In this document: positions 12,949 to 24,009 of the stretch, piece after piece | Position numbering within the stretch: the stretch's first letter is position 1 | Layout: each line of letters opens with the position of its first letter | NCBI GenBank assembly: GCA_019722365.1 | Contig: JADFUC010000658.1 | Span: forward strand, 62,001-126,000 | Origin: Lithospermum erythrorhizon | Lineage: Eukaryota; Streptophyta; Magnoliopsida; Boraginales; Boraginaceae | Direction of reading: 5' to 3' | DNA length: 64,000 nucleotides | Translations under genes and position numbers: made by a program | The notes under the pieces: generated by a model | What the model saw: only the letters and a program-made list of their open reading frames with translations | Told to the model about the DNA's origin: nothing | The model's database searches: none

Positions 12949-13662
12949 GTTCCCCGGATCTCAAGTTGATTGGTTCTTGGGTGTTGATTGGCATTAACCT
13001 GGCTGGCGGTCTGAGGAAGTCATGTATTGAGTCCGTCGTTACCAGAAGGCGGTTGTCGTTACTCCGTTTGTTTCGTAGTAGTAGTTGAAATGAGTGGGTG
13101 GTGACTTTCTTGTCTGAGTCTCGCTCTGATAGCCAATGATGTCTGGTCGGTTTCGGTAGTCGACCGGATCACCAATCTTCAGTTGAACTTTGGCTTGGTC
13201 AAATGAGAGTTCTACAAAATAAGGACCCCGGGTTGCTTTCTAGGACAGAAAATACCGACGATCAAGTTAGTAAATGATGGAAAGAGTTTAGTTTTACGAA
13301 GAGAGAGTTTGGGAATCAAAGTGAACTTCTTGTTTCTCGAGGTTTTACCTTTTATAGTCTATTTGGACCGTTACCTTGGTCGAGCACTTGATGAGAAGCC
13401 CTTTGTGTCGATTAATGATTTTGTGGCTGCATTTAGAGGTGGGGTAATTATGACCTTAATTGGGCAGTCGAGCCGTTAGTCATAGCGGTTCTCTTCTCCC
13501 CATACCGAGTTGGTTGCTTAACCTATCTACTTGGGCTTTATTGCAGTGTGGTCAGGGCCCACGTTGTCCCATTTGCCTTGTTCTGATCCATCCTCGGAGG
13601 GGCCCAATCACAGTTGGGCCGTCATGGATCGACCCGTTTGTTATAGGATTATCATGAGGCCA
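12949..13662 (-). repeat. 5' LTR of gypsy element B
   Basis: Lies immediately upstream (minus strand) of a region resembling the TGGCGCC...TCTGTGGGG primer-binding block (12926-12948, degenerate). A TATA-like ACTATAAAAGG reads on the minus strand at about 13350-13362. The outer end is placed at GGCCA (13658-13662; TGGCC on the minus strand), an inference. No partner LTR lies in the window, because the other end of the element is beyond position 1. Confidence 0.45.
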
Positions 13663-14162
13663 GGTAATGAGCAAAGAGTTTAATGAGCAGTAAGCTTTCG
13701 CTAAGTTGGTTCTTGTGATTTGAGAGTAGGAATAACAAGTCTTACGCACCAATCTTAAACTTTTTATATATATCAATCTCAACAATCTAATTAGAATATT
13801 GTATTTCTACTACTTTGGAATATATGTAATTTACGACTTTTAACAATTCAAATAAATACATGTTATTATGTCTTCTACAAATCGATAATGCACAAAGAAA
13901 TTGCAGGAGGAGTATAATAATTATGGTAGAGAAATTGTGCTTAAATAGATAGGCCCTCTCTCGACTCTCGAGGTATATGTGCATGTATTAAACATATTCG
14001 TTTTTTAGATTGAGCCCTTGTTAGTTCAATCATGATAGTCATTGCTAGAAGAGATGGAAAAAAAATCATGGTAGAGATTCACAACCAAAGTCATCACTCT
14101 AGTAGAACATGTTGATATAAAACCAAATTCCTAATGCAAACAACTCGCAAGGGTAGTTAGCA
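13663..14162. other. Intergenic, nothing recognised
   Basis: AT-rich sequence between the gypsy LTR and the hAT-like element. No ORF, RNA gene or repeat boundary could be supported. Confidence 0.6.
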
Positions 14163-16704
14163 CTGCGACGGACCGATTTTTTCGGATTTTTTAGCCCAAA
14201 AAAAAAATTCGAATTCAGTTTTCAATTTTCAGTTTTTTAGGATATTGTTGGACTATGTGTCCGTACTCTTTGTTTTTATGATAACTAAAATATTGATTTA
14301 TTATCTAACATATGTGATTAATTAATATACTTATTTAGAAAGTATAAGACCATTGACATTGAGAAGTCAAGATCTTCAAAAAACGATGCAATGTCAAATG
14401 GATTTAAAGAATAAGAAGATTCAAAAGTGTTAAAGACATTGAGTGGTGGTACTATGGATGAAAAGCTCTTACAAAGGTAAAGGTAGCTTCCAATAATAGT
14501 TCAAAGTCTCTTGAATAATCTTAATTGTAGATCATATATGAGAGATATTTTTCAAATCATTCTTGACAAAAAAGCTGTTAAATGTTTTGAAAATCTTAAT
14601 ATTTATAAAACAGGGGTTTGAATTCATTTTCTTAAAGGATTTGAAAATAGCTTTTCAACACATTTTGAATAGTCAAAATTGGAGTTATAACGAAGCGGGA
14701 AATCATGTTTTCAGTTGGTCCATCGTGACCATATGCTCTCGATTGCTTTCACGATCCGGGTCTCGATGAAGGCTGGTATAAGCTTTAAAGTTTATCAGGG
14801 CTCCGTCATGGCCTGCACTCTCGATGGGCGCTCGATCGGGTCTCGATGGTGAGTATAAGCTTTGCCGGTTCGAGAGGCTCAATCGTGACTACGCACTCTG
14901 ATGGGCACTTTCGATAGCTGTCGAGGAATGTGACCGTTTGAGCTCCAATTTTACACTACAAAAACTCCACTCAATCCTTCTCATTCCCAAGCCTTTGAAC
15001 AACTTTTAAAGGCCAAAATCTCTCATTTCAATATAAAATTTTTCCTAGAATAAACTTAAATCTTGATTATCTTCTAGATCTTGGATTAGAATTGTGGTTA
15101 ACTTTTATATCAAGAGATTGTGATAAAGAAGGAGCATTCAACGTGTTTGTTGAATTTCTGAGAAAGCAAGCTTCGACTTCATCCGCTCATTAGAGTTATA
15201 GAGCTAAAATTATAATCTTTCTTTATCAAAAACCGTGAGGATTATATTTCAGGTAAAACTTTTCTTTTGAGAAAGGTTAGCCACATGAATTCACAGTAGG
15301 TGGTTTTCTTACTTGGAAGTGAACTCGTTGTGTGGATTGATTAGCGAGATTGATGATCATTTACAGTGGGTAACTAGGATTCGAGGTTGGATAGATCTTG
15401 AATGCTTGGGTTTTGAGGTCACTTAGGGGTTCTCAGGTGGTTTGCTGGGAGGTGTAGCTAAGCGGGTCTGGTGGTTGGCTTCAGGCAGTATATATTGAGT
15501 TCAACTTTCTGCTTGTGCGCGGTAGTGGTTGAACTCCGGATAATATACGGTTATATTTCAAATCTGAGGTTGGCTTGGAGATTCGGCCCATTTGGGTTTC
15601 TAGAAACTCAGTTAACATGTCGAGGATTTTGGTTTCACATCCACTTGACTTCCTTTTACCTTATTGTTACATATTGATATGTTTTATAATTTTGATTAAT
15701 TGATTACATGTTTGAATGAGAATTATTGCATAACTTTATAGAGAATTGATTAAATTAACTAAACATATTAAGGTAACAATTGCATATGCTCAAGCGTTAG
15801 ATATCTGTCATAATAAATCAAATACACATTTGTTTATCTATTGCATGATCATATTTGTGTACGACTATTTGATTTGACTTTGTATACTACGTGATCACAA
15901 ATAAATTGCTAAAAGAGGTTAATTGGGGTAATTGAACTTAAGAATTTTATAAATTTAAAAATTGGGTATAATTTTGCAGCCTTACAATTCACCCCCCCCC
16001 CGTCTAACACATATGAGATCGAATCGATTGAAATGCTTGGAAAAGCTGGTTTTCGGTTTTTCGTTTCGGACGGATTAGGATACACTGCCAGGATTTTACT
16101 ATAATTTAAAGAAAAATCATGAAGAAAAATGCTAATTCAAAAAAAATTCCAATAGCATTGCTATAATGTGAAAAATTCTTTGAATATTCTTGGACAATTT
16201 TAAAGCTAATTCGAAATTGAAAAAAAAAATTGAGATAATAATATAAAGTAAAACATAATATAATATTAGAAATAATAAACTAAGATTAAACACATAATCA
16301 AAAGTGAAAAATTAAAAATCTGCAAACTTTTATTGTAAGTTTGAGACAGCGAAGGAGGAGAGGAATTGAGGGGGATGGGAGGAGCGTGGGGAATATTTGT
16401 GATAATTAGGAGGAGGCAGGAAGATGGTGGAGGGAGGCGGGAGATAGAGCATGATAGGAATGGGGGAAGAGAGAGTTAGGGTTTTGTTAGTTTATATACA
16501 TTAGGATTATTAGCTGTTTAATGAAAAAAATGATAGATATTGGACCAGACCGGATTAAAACCGATATTTACTAACCAATAACCGGATGCGGTTCGGTATT
16601 TTGATTTTTTAGTATGTAAACGGATCGATCCGGATAGTTATAATAGAAAAATCGGTGGTTGGACGGACGGATTCGGGCTTTTTACCCGAATCAAGCCGTC
16701 GTGA
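14163..16704. mobile_element. hAT-like non-autonomous element split by a solo LTR
   Basis: The outer ends are imperfect inverted repeats: CTGCGACGGACCGATT...CGG...AGCCC at 14163-14196, and the reverse complement of 16668-16704 reading TCACGACGGCTTGATTCGGG...AAGCCCG. Flanks GTTAGCA (14156-14162) and GATAGCG (16705-16711) could be a decayed target duplication. Once the solo LTR (14246-16009) is removed, a 780-bp element with CGG-rich ends remains. It contains a purine-rich stretch at 16340-16480 and no transposase. Confidence 0.5.
14246..16009 (+). repeat. Solo LTR, Sirevirus-like copia, 1.76 kb
   Basis: Begins TGTTGGACTATGTG and ends TAACA after ACAATTCACCCCCCCCCC, a C-run at the 3' end that is characteristic of Sirevirus-type copia LTRs. 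Flanking pentamers GATAT (14241-14245) and CATAT (16010-16014) fit a 5-bp target duplication with one mismatch. The GC-richer part at 14690-14940 contains repeated CTCGATGGGCGCTCGAT-like motifs. No retroelement interior is present, so it is a recombination product. Confidence 0.6.
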
Positions 16705-17239
16705 GATAGCGAACTTGGTGGATGCGTAGGTGAACTTTATGCTTCATGAAAGAGCATGATTAGGTCACTCTATCGAAATTTTTTCTAATCAGAGTCTATT
16801 AAAAAGGCTTGCCTGCAGAGCTATTGCGATCGAATCTAACTCGATGCCTTTATTGACAGTAGCGGAGTCTTGAATATTATAGTTTGAAAAAATTCATAAT
16901 CCAAAAACAATTTAATTCAGAGTACAAGTTAGTTAAATACGGAGTAGTTAATAACCCATTGGCATTCATTTGTAATGCATAAATGAAAGATAAACCAAGA
17001 AGAAGTTGGCTATGATGATATCATGTTAAATAATTAAATTTGACATTAAAGAAGTAGTTTAAGACCATATCTTGGTCTAAAATACTTTTGAAGCGACATA
17101 AATAATATAGGCTGGTGGGCACTGGCCCCACATCTTGTCATAAGTTATATATGGTGCATTTCGATTCGTTTGAGGGATAGTCACTTAGATACCATACTAT
17201 GTCGATTTGCTTGAAATAAGCATTTTTTACTATCTAAAC
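16705..17239. other. Intergenic, nothing recognised
   Basis: Low-complexity AT-rich sequence with one ATACGGAGTA tract (about 16938) of the kind left by Stowaway-like MITEs. No gene or complete element could be supported. Confidence 0.5.
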
Positions 17240-17327
17240 TAAAATTTAGGGGTATGTTTCATGCTTCTTATAAGCCATGTGCGTTTGTACCTTTTAGCAT
17301 CACCGTCCTCACATAAATATACAAAAC

Positions 17328-17645
17328 ATGAAACTCGCAACAATACTTTCTTTCTTCCAAAAAAGCAACCTAACCTGGCATCCACTCCAGGCACCGGCAC
17401 ACCCACTGACCCCATACCATCCACTCCAGGCACCCACACCTACAGCCTTGCAAATCCGCACCGGCATACCCACTGACCCACCACCATTAACCCCTACAAA
17501 GTCGCCACCACCGTTGGAGGTGCATGGTTTTCAGGTGGAAACCCCATCTGGGGTGGCTTTTGAAGGATATGGGTTTACCTTTGAAATAATTGGTCTTCCT
17601 GGCCCAAGAAAGGAGAAAGAGTGGCCATTACTCTTAATTGTATGA
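17328..17645 (+). pseudogene. Unidentified proline-rich gene fragment
   Basis: A 105-codon open frame has a Pro/Thr-rich half built on duplicated CCATCCACTCCAGGCACC-type and CGGCAYACCCACTGACCC-type blocks (17378-17480). It is followed by about 40 residues of ordinary composition (VHGFQVETPSGVAFEGYGF and onward) that look like real protein. The first ATG (17328) need not be the true start. I do not recognise the family. A downstream open stretch (about 17714-17870, RNVRDGLENSLRRRIELI) in another frame could be a second exon, but no convincing splice pair joins them. It could be an exon of a decayed or captured gene, or chance. Confidence 0.25.
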
Positions 17646-17870
17646 TTAGTTTGGATCTGAACAAGATAGCTCTTCTGCCAAGCTTGTTATATTGTTTCAT
17701 TTCTTGATTTTAGTGCTCGAAGGAGCAGAATAAGAAATGTGAGAGATGGCTTGGAAAATTCCCTTCGTAGAAGAATTGAACTAATTGAAAGCTATCCAAT
17801 AGTACGTTATTATTGCACTATACCTGTCAATGGGTATGCACCTAGCAAATATAAATTGTTTGTGCTTTTT

Positions 17871-18678
17871 TTAAATTATTTAATGGATTTTGTTTTGTGG
17901 ATTGTTTGAATGATTATCAATCTGAGAAATATTGTGATTGTAAAGGAAAGCTTGTTATGATTCTTTAATGAGTTTTGTTTTTTGGATTGTTTTAAGCTTC
18001 TTGTTTGATTATCAAATTGTATTGATTTTTGTTTTCCATTGTTGGAGTGGAGAAGGATGGGGAGCTTATGTAGGTGGGGAGAGGTTGCTAGGGGCAGTGA
18101 GGTGGGGGAGAAAAAGTTAGGTTGAGTGCTGGTTCTGTGAGTGGGATAAGGGAGCAATGAGTTAGGGTGCAGGATTGGGATGTGTCGAAAAAGAAAATGA
18201 TAGTTGGTGAAAGTTTAAGAGGAATGGGTGGGGAAATTTGGGTGGATGGGATTTGCCTCGAAAAAGAAAGTGGTGATGATTTTATTACAGTATATAGTTT
18301 AGTATTGGGGTAAAAATAGTGGGTTTAATAAATAAGCCAGATAGTGGAGAGAGATAGAATTTCACTTAAAAATAATTGATAGTTTAAAACTAGCATAAAA
18401 AGCATCTGATAATATAGGAGTTAGCCAACAATATACACGGTAACTATTTCAGAATTTCGTATATTGCCTATGCTAGTACAATAGGAACATTACTCATCAC
18501 TCACATACATATATAAAAGTTACAAACTCATACAATAAAGCCAAGTCACGAAGTAATCACAAAACAACCAATTTAATCACACAAAAAGCCTCTCCATTGA
18601 AGCTGTTTATTCATTTGTATGACATGAAACTCATATAGTATTACTAATTCCATTTTGTAGTAATCATATTGGATTGAC
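17871..18678. other. Intergenic and defensin 3' flank
   Basis: Purine-rich on the plus strand (18050-18260), otherwise AT-rich. The part nearest 18678 is the likely 3' UTR and polyadenylation region of the minus-strand defensin. No other gene seen. Confidence 0.5.
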
Positions 18679-19902
18679 TCAACAATGTTTTGTGCAGAAG
18701 CAACGACGACGGAATCCTCTGCAATGGCCACCATGGAAGCCCTCAGTTTGGCAAATAGCAGCACAGTTTCCTTTCCTGAAACAAAGTCCTCTGTAACGAT
18801 GGCTAAGACTCTCACATGTCCTTCCCTCAGCAACTTGCACCATCTCTCCCATCATCTCTGTATATATCAATATTATTACTAAAACAATCATGTATACAAG
18901 TAATTGTAAAGTTGTGCTTGAAAATTCCTTCTATTTATGATCAGAAGAGCAATGTACAGTGGTGGAATGAAGATTTTTATGCGGGGATCATGAATATATG
19001 AAAACAAGAAAAACAAGTAGAAATAATATTAAAATCTTGTTTTTCAATAGTAAATATTTATTCTTTAAAAACTTAGGAGAGCTATGGTGCCATAGCCGCC
19101 TCCTTCTAATTCCTCTAGTTTCACCACTGCATGTGATGATCTAGATTATAGACGAAGATATATAAGAGTATTGGTAAGCATATGTACTACTCCCTCCAAT
19201 TTAAAACATAATTTTTTTTTTTGTTTTTCCGTATCAAACTTTAATCATCAATGACTAATTAATTATATTATGAAAAATTATAAAAAAATTACTTTTATGA
19301 AAATATTTTTAAAGATAAATTTATTGATATCAATTTTATATGTTTTAATTAATCAATAAAAAATAATTGTTGAATTCAATTAAACCTTGCCAAAAATAAA
19401 AAACGGAAAACGTCATCTATATTGAATTGGAGGTAATATTTATTTTGGATCTTGATCAAATTAAGATTATCAATATAAATTTGATAGATTCTGGTTTAGG
19501 TGCTTAAGGATGCATTTTAAGCCATGTGATAGGTAAGGTTCAATTATTGGATATCAATTTTGATTTGTATCAAAATGGATCTAACTCGTGTACCATTTAC
19601 TCATCAAAAATGGTTTGTACACAATATGAATATTTCAATATTGGTACCTAAATATCTTAAATAAATATTGTGCTCGACTCTCATCCTTAAGCACCTAAAA
19701 CAAAGTCTATTTGTCACGTTGAGTAATTTGACTTAAAAATTAATTCCTTCCCTCACACCTTCACATCAAAATCATGGGTATGTTTTTTAGCATGATCAAT
19801 TTAATACTAGCTCAACACCTTAAATGGATGGAATAGGACATACATACCAGTTGAGAAGACAACCATCAACAAAAGAAGAACAGTGGAGAAAAATCGTGCC
19901 AT
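18679..19902 (-). CDS. Plant defensin (gamma-thionin), two exons
   Basis: Minus strand, exons 19848-19902 and 18679-18857, one 990-bp GT-AG intron in phase 1, giving a 77-residue precursor. Residues 1-30 form a secretion signal (hydrophobic VLLLLMVVF core, AEG before the cut). The mature 47-residue peptide starts RTCESLS and has eight cysteines at mature positions 3, 14, 20, 24, 34, 41, 43 and 47, the class pattern with four disulfides in a CS-alpha-beta fold. The gamma-core is [13 protein letters not shown]. Family members are secreted antimicrobial peptides of innate defence, mostly antifungal, many acting at membranes. The frame is intact; the signal/mature layout and the intron in the signal region match the usual gene. 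It stands alone among repeats; a MITE sits in its intron and another upstream. Confidence 0.93.
19190..19433. mobile_element. Stowaway-like MITE in the defensin intron
   Basis: 244 bp bounded by TA dinucleotides (19188-19189 and 19434-19435). The ends are inverted: CTCCCTCCAATTTAAAA at the left and the complement of TTGAATTGGAGG at the right. CTCCCTCC termini and TA target duplication are the hallmarks of Stowaway (Tc1/Mariner) MITEs. Interior AT-rich, non-coding. Confidence 0.8.
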
Positions 19903-19998
19903 GTTCAGTTAAAAAATTAGAGGATTCAAGAGAGAGATGAAGAGGGGGAAATAAGTTTAAGTTCAAGTTGTGCATGAAGGGGTTCTCACTTTGGCTAT

Positions 19999-20006
19999 TA
20001 TTTATA
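19999..20006 (-). promoter_or_regulatory. TATA box of the defensin gene
   Basis: Minus-strand TATAAATA, about 100 bases upstream of the start codon at 19902. The C/T-rich leader between them would give a 5' UTR of about 65-70 bases. Position and sequence fit a plant core promoter; no transcript evidence. Confidence 0.6.
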
Positions 20007-20246
20007 AGAACTAAAATCATCAAAAAGAATATTCCAGCAAATTAAACTATAGTTCTCAATAGGAATTAGAATGTTCCAGCTTAGGTGTGAATGTTTGATC
20101 ACTTGGGGAAAAGCTAATATTCTCCAGGGAAATGGGCAGGGGTTGGTTATTTGATTTTCACACATCTTTTGGACTTCAATGAGTCAAAAAGACCTCATTA
20201 AGCACTTACTTCGTGATCTGGTTAGTTATGCTTTACAATATAAATA

Positions 20247-20490
20247 CTTTTTCCGTTTTAATTTAATTTAATTGATCATCTAGTAAAAACTTCTTGTTTT
20301 TTTATAATTGATTGTTTACTTTATCAATACAACTTTTTAGCATTGAAATTAAAAAAATTCTCTTTTATCTACTAATATTCTTATTTTAATTGGTTAATAT
20401 TTTTTTTCTTTAAAAATATTAAAACCAATTGTTATCTTAATAAAATACTTTTGAGTTAGATGATCAATTAAATTGAGATGGCGCGAGGAA
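20247..20490. mobile_element. Stowaway-like MITE in the defensin promoter region
   Basis: Also 244 bp, between TA at 20245-20246 and TA at 20491-20492. Terminal inverted repeats of nearly 40 bases: the left arm ends AATTTAATTGATCATCTA and the right arm begins TAGATGATCAATTAAATT. The left end CTTTTTCCG and right end GCGAGG differ from the intronic copy, so this is a different subfamily or a more diverged one. It lies about 345 bp upstream of the defensin ATG. Confidence 0.8.
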
Positions 20491-20780
20491 TATAATATAG
20501 TAGTAATTGATTATATATTGGTTATTTGGTTATTCAAAAGGTGCTAACTAAAGTGTTTCCTTTTCTTTTCTGGATTTTGTTCACACAAGTGATGTCGTGT
20601 AAAGAGATTATGTTCCAACGAAATGATGTGTAAAGATCTATTCTTAAACATATCCAAGGCCATAACTTGACAGTTTAGATCAGTAAATCAATGAATGGGT
20701 CACTACTCACTATATTTGACTACATGGACATGGCCATCTTGTTTATAAGAGGATCTTGTGATAATTTATGTAGAGGTGAA

Positions 20781-21262
20781 AGATTATGTTGCATTATGCT
20801 GGTTTGTTATGGTTTGTGTTCATTAGTTGCTGATAGTAGAGAAGAAGTTGTGTGTTAAATGTAAAGGAGAATTGTGAATAAATAAGGGTGGCCTGCGAGG
20901 TTCGAACTTGAGTCAATCAGGTGATAAGACTTCAAGTCAAATAAAGTCAAGCGAGTGAGCAGCTGTGGACTAGCCGATATCATCACTATCCAACTACCTA
21001 ACAGTTTTTAGGATTAGGGTTCTTGATTTCTATATTAATGATTTGTGTATTTTTTATTAGATTAATCTTTATCTAATTCTTTTGTACTCTACACTACTAG
21101 TGGCTATATATACAAGAGCCACATATCAATTGTACATTAAATTAAGTCTATCAATAATAATTGCTTCTTCTTCTTTGGCGATATTGCCATAATATTTCTT
21201 TTTAGTTTGGTACATTCTTCGCCTTTGAGTGTTCTTGTATAATTCACGTATTCTTAGATGAG
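20781..21262 (+). repeat. 5' LTR of copia D
   Basis: Aligns along its whole length with 25568-26050. Shared blocks: GTTATGGTTTGTGTT, GTGAATAAATAAGGGTGGC, a GGTTCGAAC block, TTTTTTATTAGATTAATCTTTAT, a GGATTAGG.TTCTTGA block, AATAATAATTGCTT and AATTCACGTATTCTTAGA. The exact ends are uncertain by 5-10 bases. A CTATATATAC block is a possible TATA box. Confidence 0.8.
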
Positions 21263-21308
21263 TACTCAGTATAGGATTCATAATTCGATCCTGTAGTAGC
21301 TTGAAAAT

Positions 21309-21990
21309 ATGGAAGGAAATGAAAATGGTGGAAACGGTGGAAATCCAAATGGTAGTGGTGGAAATGGTGGAAATCCAAATGGTAATGGTGATGGAGGTCT
21401 TTGTTGAAAGAGTGCAAGTATAAAATTGATAATCTATTTATCTTCGTACCGTATGCATTCTAGTCTTGTTCTTGTGAGTGATCTTCTCACAGAACACAAT
21501 TATCAAACATGGAGTCGGTCCATGATGACAGTTTTGCAGGCAAAGGACAAAGTTGTGTTTATTAATGGAGATTTTACATGAGACCCGATGTTGATAAATG
21601 CTGATTACAAGCGATTAGGCGGGGATTGATGCAGCATTGATTTCTTGGATTTTAAATGTCATGTCTAAAAGATCTTGCAAAGAGTTTTCATTATATATGT
21701 CAGAATGCATTTTGAATTTGTGGGAAGAAATTAGCAGCTTGGTTTGGTGGCCGTTGGACGAATTGTGTGGGGAATTAGGAGTCCATTTATTGCAAAACAA
21801 AAGGCGAGAAGTGCATTCTTTGCTTTTACAATAAATTGAAGACTCTATGGGAAGAATTAATGAGTTTGAAGCCTAGAATGAGATTTGGGGACTTTGAGGA
21901 GGTGAAGATGATGTTATTCCTAATGAAATTGAATGAAGATTATAAGGATACTAGAATTCAAATATTTCTCTATAAATCTTGCTAAGGCTT
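21309..21990 (+). pseudogene. gag remnant of copia D
   Basis: Opens with ATG-GAA-GGA-AAT and a run of Asn/Gly repeats (21309-21400). A copia gag N-terminal block then follows: LVSDLLTEHNYQTWSRSMM and LQAKDKVVFINGDF (about 21460-21575), matching the Retrotran_gag_3 type signature (GxNYxxWSRSM...LxxKxKxxFxNG). A stop follows directly, and later gag sequence is in changing frames. Confidence 0.6.
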
Positions 21991-22939
21991 GTGGGTATGA
22001 TCTGATGTTGAAAAACAAGAAAGTTGCATACTCTTGAGGCCCCGGAAGTGTGATGGCTATGCAAGTTGTGCCAGATTTGGGTAGAAAAGTCAATTTCGGG
22101 GGGAATGTTGACGATTATTTTCAAGGTTTCCAAGAATCGCAAACAATTTGCCTCCCAGGAATAAGGAGGCGGGGGTTTTATCAGGATGATAAATATGCGT
22201 GAGTCTTGATTTTTTATAGAAAGAAGGGACATTTGAAGATAGTGCTTTCCAAGATCCAGGATTTCCCGATTGATGACTTGGTTTCAAAGAGAATAGGTTA
22301 AAGGAGAAATCAAATGTTATGCAAGATTTGTACTCCATTGGAAACAGATTCGTGAGGGATAGAATAGTGCGAAATATGCGGGTCAATGATAGCCTTGATC
22401 CAACAAGAGATTGGGAAAGCATTGAAGGGAATCATGTCCGCGAAATTTCTGCGGGGACACCAATGCATACCAGATTGAAGCCAATATGGCAAACTATGAT
22501 CATGGCGAGAGTGCATTCTGATCTCGCATTGATAAATGATTAATATATTTACAAATGGAGACTGTTGGATTATAGATAGTGGAGCTACCACTCATATGTG
22601 CCATCATTTGTCTAATTCAGTTCATATTACAAACTAGAAAGTTGTGTAGCAGTAATCTTCTGGTCGATTAGTTAAGTTTATGAATATCGCAGACATATTA
22701 AATTCATGATGAGCTTGAGTTGTGGTACTTGTATGTATGCTTTTAAATCTGAGTTTATTATATGTCAACAAACTAACCAGAACAGGTAAAATTATTTTTA
22801 GCTTTCAAGCAGATGAATGTCTATTGCAGGACTCTAAGACTTCCAAAGTTGTAGGAGTTGCCAGAGTAGAAAAGGGATTATATGTGTTAAAGGCCGTCTT
22901 TGTTGTGAAGTGAAGGGTGTGTTATGTGATGTTGTTAAT

Positions 22940-23560
22940 GCGAATGAGTAATTGTTTGAAATGAGGTAGCTAGTAGTCATGTTAATCTTTGGCACTGTAG
23001 GCTAGGACATGTATCTAGTGATGTAATGAAAAGATGTATTGAGTTTGATGACAATATTGATCATAAAGGTAACAATGAAACTGATGTTTGTTATGTGTGC
23101 CCTTTGGCTCATTCGTTGAATTGTTTGAATTGCTTCATATTGATGTGTGGGGACCTTATAGAGAAACTACTAGACAAGATACAAGATTTTTCTTAACTGT
23201 TGTAGAAGATTGAAGTAGATGTACTTGGATTGTGTTATTGGCTAGTAAAGAACAAACATTAATCTTTGTGAAAAATCGACTAGAATGAAATTACAAAAAC
23301 AATTGGAAAAATCAGTCAAGAAGTTTAGGACAGATAATGGTAGTGGTTACCTTCGATTACTAGACTTTCCGCGGTTTTTGTTAATGAGCAAGAGATAATT
23401 TCTGAAGCTTGTATATCCACTTTGACGGGAGCCGTTGGTAGAGAGGCTTCTGACATTCTTATGCGGGTTGCAGAACTTTTGATGATTCGGCCCTTATTAC
23501 CGGCTAAGTTAGGGGATCACGATGATGGTAAATAAATAGAACACATAGTAATGCTTAATT
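22940..23560 (+). pseudogene. Pre-integrase and integrase remnant of copia D
   Basis: The pre-integrase zinc-type block HVNLWHCRLGHVS is read at 22978-23020, followed by the spacing typical of copia H-x-C pairs. The integrase core start ELLHIDVWGPYRE...FFLTVVED lies at about 23125-23210, with a stop right after it. Beyond 23340 the frame is lost. Dead copy. Confidence 0.6.
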
Positions 23561-24009
23561 AAATCTCCTTATCAAATTATCTATAAGCGATCGACGTATT
23601 CATTTGAGGGTGTTTGGTTGTCTTTGCTTTGCTACTGACACTGCCCCTCATAAAGGCAAGTTTGAGCATAGAGCCTTGTCGTTTGTGTTTCTAGGCTATC
23701 CATATATACCCAAAGTTTAGAAATTTGTTGAGTCTTGGGGGGGGGGATGTGGGTGTATTCGTTTCTAGGGATGTCGAGGTTTAAATTAGAGGCTATTCAC
23801 TTGATCCAAAGTTTAAACAGATTCCTCTTTGTCAATACTAATGTGCAAGAGGATAATAATATTGTAAGTAGCCACTGCTTGTAGTTGCGGTACAGAAAGT
23901 GTACTTTTGTTATATAAAGTTCGCGAGAGAGAACTGAGAAAGAGTACCTCAATGGATGGATTATGAGGTTAATAATTGTGAAGAGTTGGGAGATAAGGTT
24001 GTATATTCT

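Larger units (their letters stand above)
8220..13662 (-). mobile_element. Ty3/gypsy (Tat-like) element B, main part
   Basis: Minus-strand order from high to low coordinate: LTR (about 12949-13662), primer-binding-like region (12926-12948), gag (about 11440-12909), RT (about 9300-10130), RNase H (about 8520-8800). All reading frames are broken by stops and shifts. A solo LTR of family A (10391-11332) is nested between gag and RT. The low-coordinate end is a junction with the truncated 3' LTR of A1, and integrase remnants resume on the other side of A1 at 1393. The GC content is clearly higher than the surrounding non-TE sequence. Confidence 0.7.

Noticed and set aside
15991..16001. Poly-C run as an assembly artefact or telomere-like repeat
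   Set aside because: The run sits in an ACAATTCACCCCC context, normal for the 3' end of Sirevirus-type LTRs.
20890..20915. tRNA B-box-like GGTTCGAAC in copia D
   Set aside because: It occurs at the same place in both LTRs (about 20900 and 25688) with no matching A-box or cloverleaf, so it is LTR sequence and not a tRNA gene.
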